Origin: Pholis gunnellus
Lineage: Eukaryota > Chordata > Actinopteri > Perciformes > Pholidae
Assembly (NCBI GenBank): GCA_910591455.2
Contig: OU342809.1
Coordinates: 22,252,349 to 22,316,348, forward strand
Length of the DNA: 64,000 nucleotides
Reading direction: 5' to 3'
Shown: piece after piece, positions 43,192 to 57,029 of the stretch
Numbering within the stretch: position 1 is the first letter of the stretch
Layout of the letters: the number at the start of each line of letters is the position of its first letter
The notes under the pieces: generated by a model
The model's input: only the letters and a program-made list of their open reading frames with translations
Told to the model about the DNA's origin: nothing
The model's database searches: none
Position numbers and translations under genes: made by a program

Positions 43192-46100
43192 TTTTCCTTT
43201 CCGTCTGTTTCCTGTTAATGAGAAACACGATGATGCCTGCGACGCTTGGACAGATGAAGAGAAGATGGTGAATCTAATGTTATCGGCCAATTTGGTCAGT
43301 AATTAGAGCCGCGTTGTTATTTACTTTGTTTTGTTTTTTAAAGTATAGGACCATGCATCCGGCGAGGTTCATGACCTGCTTTTATTTACTCGTCAACTTT
43401 ATTTATATTTCATACTTCTGGTTAGCGCTAGCCAACCTGCGGGATCCCAATCCCAATGCAGTCCTTTAAAGCACAGCGCCGCGCAAACGCACTGCCCCGC
43501 TGTCACACATCGACACAACTCCTATTTAAACACTGTCATTCCTAAAGTACCGGTACCATTAAGATGTGGTATTTCTACCGTTTTAACCGCACGGTATTGC
43601 GATACCTTTCTAGTATTTGTATACCGTGTATAACTGAAGTGACTAAGGGGAAAAGACACAACGTTGAAGGTATTATAAAAACCTAAAAGATTCAGGCTTT
43701 TGAGAAGATATCTGTGGAAGACCCCCCCGCTCTCAGTATGCATGAGCTTGTTTGCACGTGTATTTCGGTGCGCGTGTGTATGTGCGCATTCTGTGTGTGT
43801 TGTTTGTGGTTATCGCGGCTGACTCAAAGACATTGTTATGCAGCAGGTGGAGTGTTTCAGCAGCCAATGATTCGATGAAAGTTGCATCATTTGACAGCAC
43901 TTAGTTTCCTGTTTGCACTCGCTGCAGCATCTCCAATATGACACGGAGCTGCTGTTGTTTGAAACACAATCTTTGCAAGTAGAACGGAAGTGTTATGAAA
44001 TAATAACGTGGGTTATTTTAATGGGATTGCTTTCTGTAAACGCTGACTCAATGAATTCAAGTTGTATTTCCCTTTTAATTGCTTTGGACTCGAAAAACCC
44101 TGTTGTGCATAATAATGCTGGGAATCATGTGAGGTCACCAAACGCTGAGAGTGCAATAGGCCTTTTTTATGGAAGACATGTTGACCAGTAGGAAAAGCAC
44201 AGGTTTATTTATAATGAAATCAATGATGGCTGAATTCCATTTAGCTGCTTCAGTTTCAGGATCTGGGTGCTGACTACAACAGTCTATCATGTAAAAATGT
44301 GCATCTTTTCAGTGCCAGTATCTGACTCAACCCAGTGCATACACATTACAAGAACAAATAAATCCTTCTGCAGCGCATTGAAAGTGTGCTGTATCCACAA
44401 AAACAATGTTTCCCTAGCGGATAGGAAGCTTCAGTTAGTTAGTTACTTTTACAACACCACCGATAATATCGGCCTGCATGCACGTTTCTTTCAGCCCAAC
44501 ATTGGTGACAACAGAGCAACTAATCTTGGCAGCGATAGCTACATGCTAGCGGACCGCAAAGGGCGCCGTCTCAGCTGCGTGTATAAGCTCCGCCCTCGGT
44601 GAAACACAGAGATCAGAGGAGAGGAGAGAGAGAGAGAGGAAGAAGACAAGCGTGACAGTAAATTACAGCAAAACACAGAAAAAGACTTCCACTGAAGTGA
44701 ATGAGTCGCTCAGTCTCCCGTGTCCAAAAATCTCTTGAATATCTATTAAATAGTGAGTGGTGAATGAGGGAGTGATTTTGGACACTAATTAGGTGATATA
44801 ATTAGTGTGTGTGTCAGCCGTAGTTGTGTGGGGCCTTTAACTGCGCCCGTGCCTCATTTTCAGGATGACATCTTGCACGTTGTTGGGACACAGACATGTT
44901 CTATCTGTGTTCTCATCAGTTAGGGTAGCTTTATTTATTTCTTTAGCTTCTTGCCTTGTGACTCACCAGCCATCTGCTAATTATCGTCACAGTGTTTGAC
45001 ATTAAGACAGAAAGCAGACGGAGTTTAGGGAGGCTTGTTTATCCGTGCTGTCGCGACTGGAAATAACTACAACCGTACAGCTAACAGCAAATAGGAGGGT
45101 GCAGCTGCTTCTGTTCAGTGTTACCAAACAGAGCTCATCACTGTTACATTAATGAAAGGGATTTTTGGTTGTTCGGATACGAGGTGCCCAAATGCTCTTT
45201 GCCGTGCACTCGACTTCTACCCATCGGATCAGCCGTCAATCTGTCCCACTTTTTCCTGGATCGTCTCTTTCTGGTTCTCTGTTTCTTCTCTTATTCTGCC
45301 ACGGCAGCGTAGCTCACACTACTCAGACCTTTTTATTCTGACTGAACAAGCTATTGAGGAGAGAGATGTAAATGTTGGGGATTGAGAATGAGCGCCTTAT
45401 CCGCTTTTTCTTTCCTCAATGTCATCTGGTGCTGACACTTAATGTTTACCTCCATGAAAGCTAACGCTTTTCTCTCCCTTATTGAAGAGAAAGTGTGAAT
45501 CATTCACACTTTGCAACGATTCTCTCTGAAATTATATCTCACCTTAATATTCCATTTTGACAGGAATATGACAAATAAAGGAAAAAAAAGAATATACCGT
45601 GCTATGATGGTACTGTATTTATTTTGAGGATACCTCGGTACTATGAGATGATGGGATGTGTTACCGATTTCTCTGCCCAATTTATCGTCTTTCCTCTGGT
45701 CATAACAAGCTTCTGTTCATTTATGGAGACTCATAAATCAGATCTCTGTCACTGCTTAGATAACCATCACAGCCCTCTGTCAACAATATGTTCACCCTGC
45801 CATAGCTGATGATGTACAGCAAGTTTCCATTACTTCAGTCATCTCTTGTTCATTCTCTCAGTCATTGTCTATCTAGATTTGGCAACTTTTAAGTGATTTT
45901 TTTCTTTTTTTCAAATAAGAGCCTTGTGACAAATCTAGAAACTTTTTCGGCGGATATGTTCTCCCTTGAATAGACTTCTTTATTTCTCTGTGCCAGAAAT
46001 TAGTAGAAATGGGAAATCCCACAATTCTCGATACCCAATTCGATACCACGATAAAAAACAAATTAATGGGTCAGAATTCCGTCTATAATATCTATTTTCA

Positions 46101-46936
46101 ACATCTCCATCAAACAACTGTATCTATTCAGGCTTCTTGCTGAAAACTAAGTTTTACAAGATTAGATTTGAACACATCATGACAATGTTATAATGTACTT
46201 TGGCCTAATAGTCATTTTTGCTGAATAGAGCATGAACGCATTGTAATGTAACTCAATGCTACCTAACGTTAGCTCTGCAGGGCTGTGCTGTCCACCGTCT
46301 GCTAACGGCTAACGGCTAACGTTAACAGAGGTTGCACTTTGATCCTGCCAATTTCAACACAGACTTGTTTTTCAAAATGGAGCATTATCAGGGAAAAATA
46401 GTGAAAAATGCGAATTCCCTCCGCTGCTCTGTATGGTCACTTCTTCAGAATTTTAGCATCGACTTGGTACCGAAGCGTCGTTCTTGGGACATCCCTATCA
46501 GAGAGAGCAGAACTGTGAATGTGTGAGCAGAGCACCCAACGACCGTTCATTAATCTACACTCCTTTTTTGTTTTTGCACTATATTAAGTAACTTCATCCA
46601 ACTTACAGGACGTTGGTTTATTGACAGTGTGTGTCAAAGTAGCAGGAACATAAATATAGGAGGTGAGGGAGGATGAGGACAAAGATTTGCATGAATCGAT
46701 TGTGTGTCGCTGTCAACAGAAAGAATGAGACAAGAGAGAAAAGCAAGACATAAATCAGGTGAGTAGCAGACATGAGGCAGAGACAGGAGTGAGAAATGAA
46801 GGCAGTGCAGACATACAGCACGAAGGCCCGTACTGGAGCATGTAGTTCATGGTTTATTCAACAGGAGCCAGCTGATCCACTGGTGCACAGGTCTCAAAGA
46901 GAGGCTGGGTTAACGGTCTGTTTCTCACAACCTGTT

Positions 46937-47185
46937 TTTAAGGGTGACGTCTCGGCACATTGAAGTTTGAGAAATACATGGATTCGCTTTCGTGCCTTGA
47001 GTTAGATGACAAGCTTGATACCACTCTCATGCCTGTACGATATGAGGCTTCAGACAGGAGCTGGTTAGCTTAGCTGCTAGAAGGGCTGGAGGCAGGTGAA
47101 ACCAATGATCTCGACTCCATTCCGAGTTTTATTTGACCAGTTAATGTACTAACTCCCCTGTGCTGTAAGCTAAGCTAACTTCTTC
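46937..47185 (-). repeat. Dispersed teleost repeat, copy 2
   Basis: Reverse-complement relative to copies 1 and 3: motifs accactctcatgcctgtac, tgaggcttcagacagg, ggttagcttagc in the expected order. Confidence 0.5.
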
Positions 47186-49254
47186 TCTTCTAACTTGGCC
47201 AAAATTCCAATAAAGTGAAATTGCAACACAGTGATTTCATTTTAATATGTCGTTGCATTGATTGGTCGGCTCATTAGCAAAGTGTTGAATTGGCAGACAG
47301 TCAATCACTCCATCAGATACGCGGTCACGCCAGGCCGGGTGTAGGTTTTCAGACAGCCGGGCTTCACATCGACGAGCTGGTAGTCTCCCCAGTTTGTGTG
47401 CACTGAGTGTAAGCCCCTTCATCTGCCTCTCACAGCCCTCACATGTTAAAGTAGTAAATCAGGAAATATGCAGATCGAGCATCCGTGTGAAACCAGGCAG
47501 AACACATGGACTGAAACCAGTAGATGTTAAAGTTTAGTATGTAAACCAAGCTGTGGAAAGAGCTTGCTAACGTATGATGAATGTTAAATTGCCAGTAGTA
47601 GAAGCAATCTATTCACCTAGAAACATGTGAAAACATTCATTACAACTCAAGAGCATCTGTGATCAGAATAATCAACTGGTTTGGGTAAAAATCTCAAACA
47701 GAGTAAAGTCCTTTTAGAGGAGTGATATAAAACATTTGATAATTGGATCAATAGGTAAGCTGATAGGTGCCAAAGAGGACTGGTCCATAAGTGGAAAAAA
47801 TACCCTCAATGAAAACATGAATGTCTTGGGGGGTTTATGGGCTTAAAAAAACACTAACGATAGTAAAACTCCTACTTTATTACCATAAATACCTGAATAT
47901 TTGAATGTCTCCGGTGAGAGTAACCTTTCATTTTGAAGAAGAGCAGAAACTCAAAATCATTCACAGCGCTCACATCTGTCTGGAATAGCGAGTGGGGGAG
48001 AGATCTGACTGTGAGCAATAATCCTAAAGCACTGGGCTCGTCTGCCGGCACCACGGCGCAGCTCATCAGTCAGCCTGTCAGTCAGAATGGTGTCATGTGT
48101 ATCTAATTACCTGCAGTCTTTAATCACCGATGCCGTTGCTAACAAGCCCCAGAGTGATGCGCCGCGAGGGAGACGAACAGAGAGGGGAAGATCGCTCGGT
48201 GTGACAGCGAAGGAAGGAAAAGCACAGGGAGGAAAGTGTTTTTGCTGTAGGACACAAGAAGAAAGTCGGGAAATCCTGCTTTTAACTCAAAAAAAACCTG
48301 GGAGTAAGATTATGCCCACTCTAAATCACTAAAATCTGAAAATGCCATTCATAAGTGTTAAAGGGACATACATCCATTGTTCACAGTGGAGTGCCTGAAC
48401 AATAGGAAAAAGGTTAAATGCCGTATTATGCTACTTGTTTACCAAGGCAAACAGTTTCCATTCACCACTGCACAGATACATCAAACAAGCATCTTGTGCT
48501 TCGTGAACTCGTCTGAACCTTGACAAACGCTTGCGGTTGGGTGTTTGGCCATGTTTGCATTCAGAATGAGTGATTGCAGAGAAAGTCAGAGGCGATAGAA
48601 AGTTTTCTTCTTGCACGTTCCCTCAGCGTCTCGGTGTGTGTTTTTGCCGCAGGGTTGTTGACGGACGGCTAGTTGTTCAAAAGCGACTTATTTAAAGCTC
48701 TGTGCAGTGCTGAAACACTGACATCATTTCCAATGTCAACGCAAAGTGAAAGTAAAGGACAGAAATAGAAACTCCGTCTCAACTCATTTTTTTGCCAGCT
48801 CAATTAGCGTCAGATACAGAGTGGCTTTTTGTCTTCAAGGTGTAACGTCTGTTGTGTGAGGCATTGCAAGGTAACCCTGTGAGAATATGTGGCTTTTAAA
48901 AAGCACAATTCTCGAACATCGCTCGCCGTATCAAATCTTGGCACACAGCAAGACCGCAAGACCCTTGATATGAGAAGCACATGTGGAGTTTACATTAAAG
49001 TGTGTTAACCCGAGCATATCATCCCGTATTGTTGAGATGCATCTCTATCATCCATTAATCCATGTGTAAAATATGCGTACTTTAATCATTACAGCTTCGA
49101 AATCTGGAAAGACTTCTTTGACATCTTTCATACATCATATTGTCAAGTCAAGCACACTATGGGCAGAATATGTAGCAGAGAGAAAATAATTCATTCATAA
49201 AATAATATTTGAAAGTCTTGACTTGAAATGATCCCGATGAAGCATGCGAGATGA

Positions 49255-49600
49255 GGAATTAAAGCTAAAGAGTTTGACGAGTTTATGCTTGTGAGCTTGT
49301 TCACTTTCTTGCCCAGCGATGGATAAAAAGATCGACACAACTCTCGTGTCTTTTCGGTAAATGTGATTGTCAGCGGCTTAGCGTAACATAAAGAGCATCA
49401 GCATACCACGACAGCACTTGTAGAACGAGATACCTGTACAGCATGTCAATTAGTGAGCTTTCGAGAGGCTTCCAGTCTTTAAGCTAAGCTAAGCTCAACG
49501 TCTGCTGGTTGTAGCTTCACATTTAGTGTACAGACAGTATAAGAGAGCGATATCGATTTAACTCTTGGCGAGAAAATGTCAAACTACTCCTTCTGAATTT
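49255..49600 (+). repeat. Dispersed teleost repeat, copy 3
   Basis: Contains cttccagtctttaagctaag, gtagcttcacattta, gtacagacag, gagcgatatcgattta and aaaatgtcaaacta, the same order of motifs as copy 1. Confidence 0.55.
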
Positions 49601-51879
49601 TGCAGGGAGCAAAGAGACATAAGATAGTATCTATATGGACACTCTACAAAATGAGTCTACAGCAACGATCGCACAGAAGCACACGACAGCAGGTGTGAAC
49701 GAGTTACTTTGCAGGAGTGATGCGATGTGGAGGAAGCGGAGAGTAAAAGGATTGAGTGCAGGTTCCTTTGGTGGCCTGCAGAAGAAAGAACGAGGGAGGG
49801 AGGAGAGCGGAGAGGATTGGGGTCTCTTTGTTCGCCGTCCTTGGTCTTCTGGATTTGGATCAAAGGCTCGGGAGTTAAGACGCCCTTTGAAGACGTTTGC
49901 CTCACCTGCCGCTTTTCTGCCCTCCACTTGGTCCGGATCAATCCCGCCTCTTTTCTCCTCGTTCACTTGATGTATTTGGACGGCATAGAAACGGCCAAAA
50001 TGGAAGCCTTTAGATAGAGATTTCTTAATTTTAGAAGCATGCTATTTTTTTTTTTATTTTTTTTTCAAGGATAGGAGAAGAGGGGAGGATGGTTGGATTT
50101 GGGCACAACGTTTTGAAATCAAATACACTAAGAGTAGAATATGATGTGTCTTTTATCTATTAGCCTCTGGTTTTGGGTTTCAAAAGATTCAAAAATATCT
50201 GAACTTTGCAAGAGGCAACCGAAGTTTGAGTTTCTTTTCATTTGTACCACAGATATCTTATGATTTTATAACAGTTTTTCTTGAGAAATTTTCAAATGAT
50301 AGATTACTATTTTGAACAAAAAGAGTCCGGAAGACCTATTAGAAGTTTTAATTTCTTCTTCCTTCATATCGGTCAAAAGAAATCCTTCCCTTCGGGGCCT
50401 TCTCGCTGCACCGAGGTGTTTTAAACGGCCTTGGTGCTCTCGTGGCAAGTCCCCCCCGGTCGAGCCAAATTTGGCAGCACTGCTGAGGCAAAGCTGAGCC
50501 GCCTGTGGGATGAGTGGGCATTTGGCACCTTCATCCTTCTCTCTCCTCCTCACTGCACCCCCTTCTGTATGTTCTGCTCCCTGTCCTCCCAACTCTTCCC
50601 TCATATTCTCCCAGCTTCCTGTTCCCTTGGCCTCTCACTGTGCATCCCTCTACTTCTCTCTCAGATAGCGTGAGAAACAAGTTTTTGTTCCGCGTGCCTG
50701 TGTAACAGGGCCTGTTCTTAACTCGCTTTCCTCTCTCCATCCTTCCTCCGGCTGCTGATCTCCTCTCCAAAGCGGGTAAAGCTCTCACGGGCCAATTCGC
50801 AGCAGGATTCGCTGCGGCTTCTGCGTCCGCTAAACCTGCACAAATAAGACGAAAAGAAACCGCGTAACTGCCAAGCCAATGGCGTCCCGGTGCTCCTGCG
50901 CTTATTTGCACGTATTCAAATGATGTAGCGTGCATACTTTTGGTGCAAAACGGGCCCCTTTCTATGGAAATAAGCCTCATTGCAAAAACAGTCACAGAGA
51001 TCAGTGCAGAGTCTGTGTTAACTGAAGTGCGTTCATAAGGGCTGTCATGTCCAGACTTTCCAGTGGACATGGCAGCATTGAATCATATTTTTTCTTTATT
51101 TTTCCTCCTCTGCTTCAGCTCTCATTGAGGCAATTAGGGTACTTTCAAGCTTTCCAATTGCTGCAATTTGAATCAAATGTGTACTCTTTCTTAGAGTCAT
51201 AAGTCAGACCGCCTAAGAAGTAAAGTAATCCAGTGATAGTTGTCTGTAGTGCATGGGTACCTTGCAAACAGGAAGTTCTAATAGGTCATTCCACCTTCTT
51301 TTAATGATTTTTAATGATGCCAATTTGAGAAAATCTAAAAATATATATAAATATGCCAAAACATCAGGGCTGAAGTTGTAGCTTAGAGATTAATTAGCTG
51401 AATCCATGGCAACATTATACTTCCTGTTTGCGTCATCCAGCGAGAGTTTTCGAGCCTTGGACCACAGTTTTCCCAAACAAAGATTATAACCGGAGTGAAA
51501 AAGCTCAAGCATAAAGAAGTAATGGCCTGCTGCACCTTATTGTTAGTGGTGTAAACAAGCCTCCAAACACTGCGCCTGTCTTAATCATAGACTTACCAAA
51601 CTAACCAAAAAGCACTTAAACCTAATATTGACTGCACGAAATATAACCCTTAGTAGAAAATGCATGTTTGCGTCATCAGACGAGCCTTTTCCACCCGCGA
51701 ATTATTGATTGCTGTTATGAGAAAGGAAAATATTGAAACCAAAAGGCCAAGGAAATTATGGGACTAAACAAGTCATCAGGAACAAAGCAAAGCCTTTAAT
51801 CAGTCCAATCAGATTTTCCACTTAAGTGCTGGAAGTACGAAAGACAATCATTGCTTCACTGATGTGGCCTTTTCAACCA

Positions 51880-51888
<9 letters not shown>

Positions 51889-51928
<40 letters not shown>
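51889..51928 (+). repeat. (CA)n microsatellite
   Basis: About 20 CA units; 100 bp later a (TG)n array occupies 52029-52086, so the two can pair. Confidence 0.96.
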
Positions 51929-51930
<2 letters not shown>

Positions 51931-52025
51931 CCAAAGATCCCCTTTAGAATCTGAAATAACAAACAGTGATGAGATCAGAGCTGTATTGTGTTGTGAACAG
52001 ATTACACCCATTGATTGATTGAGTG

Positions 52026-52028
<3 letters not shown>

Positions 52029-52056
<28 letters not shown>

Positions 52057-52086
52057 CCTGTGTGTGTGTGTGTGTGTGCCTGTGTG
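52029..52086 (+). repeat. (TG)n microsatellite with TGCC interruptions
   Basis: TG array interrupted by two TGCC units. Confidence 0.96.
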
Positions 52087-53145
52087 TATAATGTATTATT
52101 GATTATATTAGATAATTAGATATTAGATGATTTAAAGGACGGAGAAGAAGTTCGGTTGGTAGCAGGTATAGAATAAAAAATACTGACTCTTACTCCAAAC
52201 ATTTTGAAATGTAATTGCAGGAAAACAGGTGCAATTAAAACAATTAAACCACTGTCAATTGATATAGAATATATAGAAAATGAAAATGCAGCTCAGTGTT
52301 CACAGTGCAACAGTGTGTTCAGCAATACTTACATCATTTCATTTGGTAAAGGCACACGCACATACAACTCCACTTTGCTTGTGTTTCACATTCTTCAAAC
52401 TGACGCAACAATTTATTCTGATTAAGGCAGACAATGTATTCTTTTGGATCTAGGATTGTAGTGCACCACCGGGTGCATTTGATTGCAAATTCTAGCGTTG
52501 ATTCACAAGAACTGAGCCCAAGTCAGATTATCAGGCTAACTTACCAGCGCACGACACAAACTTTAAATTGGACCAAAAGTCTCTGAAGTGTGGATGTCCT
52601 CTAGTATCTCAGTGTGTTAAGCATACTATCCTTATGTGTCTGTAATGTCACTATTCATTTACTTGTTTCACATTTGTTCAACACTTCCAAGGAGAACTAC
52701 AGAGCTTCTGGCCAGTCAACACTGAAGAGAATCTGCCTGCGTTGTTTGTGCGATATAGTTTTGAGGGAGACTAAGTAATGAAGTTTGTGACATCTGACAA
52801 CGCAGCTTTTTGGAAGAGGCAACCATTATCTCGCTATATAATTTGCTCGCCGCCGGATTACAACGTTATTAGCAGAGGAAGTAGCCCGGCATCAGCATTT
52901 GAAAAGCGAGGCGCCTCAGCATCAAAAAGCTGTGGGGTTACCATGGCGAGCGCAACCACGGTGGATGATTGGCGGCACTGATGATCGGTGGCGGGGCTGC
53001 TCGGTGTTTGTTCTTCTTTGAGCTTCATATTGGGAGAGAATCTAGCAGCGGCTGCTAATTCCTCACTTTTCACTCTTAATGAGCAGCGGTCGGGAGCTGC
53101 CACTCAGGAGAGGATGCGTGTGCTCTGATTAGTATCTGTGCACAC

Positions 53146-53149
<4 letters not shown>

Positions 53150-53197
<48 letters not shown>
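53150..53197 (+). repeat. (TG)n microsatellite
   Basis: About 24 TG units. Confidence 0.96.
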
Positions 53198-53199
<2 letters not shown>

Positions 53200-53309
53200 A
53201 ATGGAGGAGTGGGGGTCTTGTGTTATGTGCCTGAAAGCACCAGGGGCACATAAGACATGACATTTACGTGCCTCATAATTAACACGGTGGCCTCGTCGGG
53301 TGTGTCTGC

Positions 53310-53324
53310 GTGTGTGTGTGTCTG

Positions 53325-53367
<43 letters not shown>
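53310..53367 (+). repeat. (TG)n microsatellite, interrupted
   Basis: TG array with TC/CA interruptions near its 5' end. Confidence 0.95.
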
Positions 53368-54084
53368 ATAATAACTCTGCCTAAAGGTCTCTTTGGGGAA
53401 CCAGCCAGGATGGAGTGAACTCAAACAGTGACTGAATGTTTTTTTGTGATTTCCAAACTTTCCTTTGTATTATCTGCACTGTTTAGTGAGACCGCTGAAC
53501 CTCTTTAACTGCTCACCGCTAGCACTACACAGCGTACAACGCACGCATGTGTTTAGATGCATATTTAGCAGCCAACTAATGAATGAGCACGGTGATAGTT
53601 AATCCGAACAGAGCAAAGGAGTGCTGCACATAAAGCAGGACATTAGCTTTCTTGCCTTCTTTTAGTATTCTGTAATAAAGCACTGAACAAGCAGTTTACC
53701 TCTGCTCAGATCAAGGCAACAGTAACCCTGGTTACCACTCCGTTGCCCCTGGTTACAGCATCCCTCTGTTCTCCTCCCATGAGGCCTCATGGGCTGCTGT
53801 TGCCATGACACTAACGTTAACCCCCCCCCCACACACACACACCTTATTCTGCCCCCAAAAAATTCCTCTACAAGACTACCACACTTTGCTGAGGACTTGT
53901 TTGTCTCACAGACTGTGGGCAGCTGTTGGCCTTCAGTACGTAATCTGCATTCAGGTGTGGCCCACTCTGAGGACACACTGAGCTGAGTGACAACATGTTC
54001 TTTTAGATTTCCAGGTGGGTTTGATCTAAAGTCAGTTAAACATTCAGCCAATCAACACAAACGAATCAACTATTTTGATGATTT

Positions 54085-54460
54085 CTTTGTCTCTAGGGAT
54101 GGTACGGTCCATTGCTTTGGTCCAGACTTAAATATTTCAACATGTTTCACAGTCATGGTGCCCAGAGGATGAAACCTAATGACTTTGGTGATCCCCTACT
54201 TTTTCCTTGTGTGCCACCATGAGGTTGATATTGGTGGTGTTGTAACTATTGAATGGATCTTCATGAAATTTGGTACATCCATGTTCCCAATGGATCAGAA
54301 TTCTGTATAACTTTTGTCAAGTCAAACTCTTAATTTGTCCAATACTTTGGTTTATGACCAAATACAATTTGTGGTTAGTGCTAATTGGCAAATGTTAGCC
54401 AACACACTGAGATGGTGAATGTGATAGATGTTACACCTGCTAAGCATCAGCCTCAGTGGT
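54085..54460. repeat. Dispersed teleost repeat fragment
   Basis: Contains gccaccatgaggttgatatt, tcatgaaatttggtacatcc, atgttcccaatggatcagaa, ccaatactttggtttatgac and gctaattggcaaatgttagc, text I recognise from a very common fish interspersed repeat. Class not assigned. Confidence 0.6.
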
Positions 54461-55027
54461 GCAACAGATCCTAAAAGTCCCGGTTCATTGATGATCCACA
54501 TTGGCAGATACAGATCCCTTTGTTGTTTGATTACAGCAGCTGGTCTACAAGGCTCCAGACTATTTATTTATTTATTTATTCAACGTTGATGAATGATTTG
54601 AATATTTTCCATTCGACGAAGCCTCACAGCAGGTAAAGTAATTAAAGTTGTCATCGTCATGCGTAGGAAGCGTACTTCTGTTGAAGTAGCACTCATTTTC
54701 CCAACTTCTCCATTCTTTCAAGCGTGCGTGCGGTCGGCCCCTATGACTGCTGTACACTGAGCCACTGCTCTGTACTTTGGTAAAGCAGTCTCGCGATCTT
54801 ACCGTGATTTTAAATTTTTGAATTGATATCTGCCTCGCTCCGCTCCTGCGTCAATGCCTCGCGTCACAGCTGCTCCCATATTACCGACACACTTCACTGA
54901 TTTACTGTCGAGTTGGATTTTCTATTCACCTCGCAGCTGGCATCTCGTACAACATCTGTTACCGACAGACACACGCCCGCGTCACATCGCTCAGAGAAGG
55001 GCTTTTCAAAATTGTAATTGTAGCTCG

Positions 55028-55122
55028 GCTCAGCGGTTTGCGGCGGCGCCTCACAGCGGGAGCGACCATGGGTTTAAATCCCAGACCGGGTCCTCTCTGT
55101 GTGGAGCTGGCATTTGTTTGCT
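55028..55122 (+). mobile_element. tRNA-derived SINE-like fragment
   Basis: Reads ggcgcctcacagcgggagcg, B-box-like ggtttaaatccc, then tcctctctgtgtggagctgg, resembling a widespread fish SINE head. Truncated 3'. Confidence 0.55.
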
Positions 55123-55603
55123 CAGGGGTTGTTGTTTTTTTCATCACATAGAGGTCAAATATTGAATGAGGTTTTCCTTCATTGTGTGAACAGTGATGAG
55201 CGACTCATTGTGCTCCTTCAAAACCAATGCATGGTGGGAAATCATCCGGTCCCCGGTGACCCTGAATGGAAATAGGCACATGAGCAAAACCAATACATTT
55301 GAAAGTCTCTCAGACACGGCAGGATGTTCTCATGCAAAGATTTAGAAGAAAAATCCATTCTAACGTTATCCGTGTTCAGTCCAACCACAGACGAGATGCG
55401 GTGATGAATCGTCGTGTTTTCTATCCCTGCCAGGCACCGTATCTCTGTATCTTGTGTTTTAATCTCACTGCTGCCAAACAGACAAAAAAAGCACACAAAG
55501 TTAAAGACCAGACATTCTATTTCCAGCTGACAACGCAAAGGATTGTGCATCTGTATGAGTGTCGGGGCCATACTGAACACTAGAGTGGAGCCACGCTGTT
55601 GGG

Positions 55604-55604
55604 A

Positions 55605-55660
<56 letters not shown>
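55604..55660 (+). repeat. (GT)n microsatellite
   Basis: About 27 GT units. Confidence 0.96.
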
Positions 55661-55665
<5 letters not shown>

Positions 55666-56819
55666 TCCCTTGTTAACTGTCTGCCTCGTTGCCGCTCATC
55701 CTCTTTCAGCCCTTCGGCTTTGCTCGCTCACAAAAAAATGAATAAAGGAAACTTCGAACCATTCTCTTCCGCTCCCTTCTTCTGTTATCTTCTCTTTTTT
55801 ATGAGGATGCTGCGTTCCATGGCAGAGAGAGAGAGAGAGAGGAGGATGGGGGGGATCAAATTGAAACATTTTAATCCCCCATGGAAATAAAAAGGATTTT
55901 TTTTTTCATTAGTAGTTCTGTGTGAAGAAGGAGAGAGTGGATAGTTGGGTGCATTAGGAGAAAAATAGGAGGGAGGGAAGGATTAGGAAGAAGGCCCGAA
56001 GAATGGCAGTAAAGGGAAGCTGACACGTTGTCATTTTCACTTTCTCTCTCTGATTCCTCTTCTCTATTCCTCTATCCGTTTGTTCCTCACATTGAGTTGC
56101 GTCTCTCATTCACTCCCCTCTCCATCTCCGCTCTTCAGCATCTCGATCCTTTTATTTTTTTTAGTTTTAATCTCTTCCTGTCACACGCTTCTACAGCTCT
56201 ATTAATCATTACGCAGCACAGGCCATGACAACAAGTACTGGCCAAGTGAAACTTTGTAAACTCAAGTGCCATTCCAGCCTGTTTAAGTGTAATTGTTGCC
56301 GCTGTGGAAGCACTTTGCGTCTTGATTTTGGTGAAATCTGACATTGACCGAGGCCGAGACGGCTGAGCCGACAAGCTGCAGCCGGTAAAGAGAAGGCCGG
56401 TGCTGTCAGTGGTGCTCCCTGACGTCTGTGAACATCTCCAGGTTTGAGCTCGACTGGGATTGACTCAGCAGGTGATCAAATGTGTCTTTGCTCACAATAA
56501 CATCCTAACTCTACGTTATGACAGTGATGGAGGCACTTTATTCGTGTTTATTCATGTTATTCTTTATCCCTTAATTATAATCAGTCAGTTTTTTTTTTTT
56601 TTTTAAAAAGCCGTCAAGCAGTCAAATGAAAAAAAGCTGAAAATGTGTGACTTATTTCCAGTGTTGTGCAAGTTACTTGAAAAATGTAATTAATTAAAAT
56701 ACAGCACAAATACATTACTCTACAGTAAAATGAACTTGTTACATTGCTTACTACTTTTTTTTGGTACTTAGCTCAGCTTTGTCAAAAGCACTTTTCAAAC
56801 AACTCCAAAGCCTCCACAC

Positions 56820-57029
56820 CGTCATTTAGCAGACGCTGTTATCTAAAGCGACTTACAATTCACATTCTATCACATTCACACACCGTAGGCGCAGCTACGG
56901 GAGCAGTTTTTTGGGGTTAAGTGTCTCGCTCAAGTACACGTCTACATGCTGCTAGCGGAGCCGGGGATCGAACCGCCGATCGTCTGATTGAAGAACGGCC
57001 CTGCGCTCCACTTAGCCACAGTCGCCCCA
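56820..57029 (-). mobile_element. tRNA-derived SINE, minus strand
   Basis: On the minus strand a tRNA-like head (ggggcgactgtggctaagtg, then B-box GGTTCGATCCC at 56964-56974) is followed by a body ending in a conserved piece whose + strand reads catttagcagacgctgttat / aaagcgacttacaatt, a signature common to fish SINE-type repeats. Nearly full length; TSD not resolved. Confidence 0.72.

Noticed and set aside
46010..46500. Possible hAT-type element ending in gggacatccctat
   Set aside because: The right end looks like a known hAT-type terminus, but I could not find a matching left end or duplication, so it is not listed as an element.
49631..50017. Several overlapping ~100-residue ORFs on both strands
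   Set aside because: Overlapping frames with no homology and no splice or promoter context; not supported as a gene.
50531..51070. 179-residue minus-strand ORF
   Set aside because: Pyrimidine-rich opposite strand gives Arg/Glu-rich low-complexity translation; no domain recognised.
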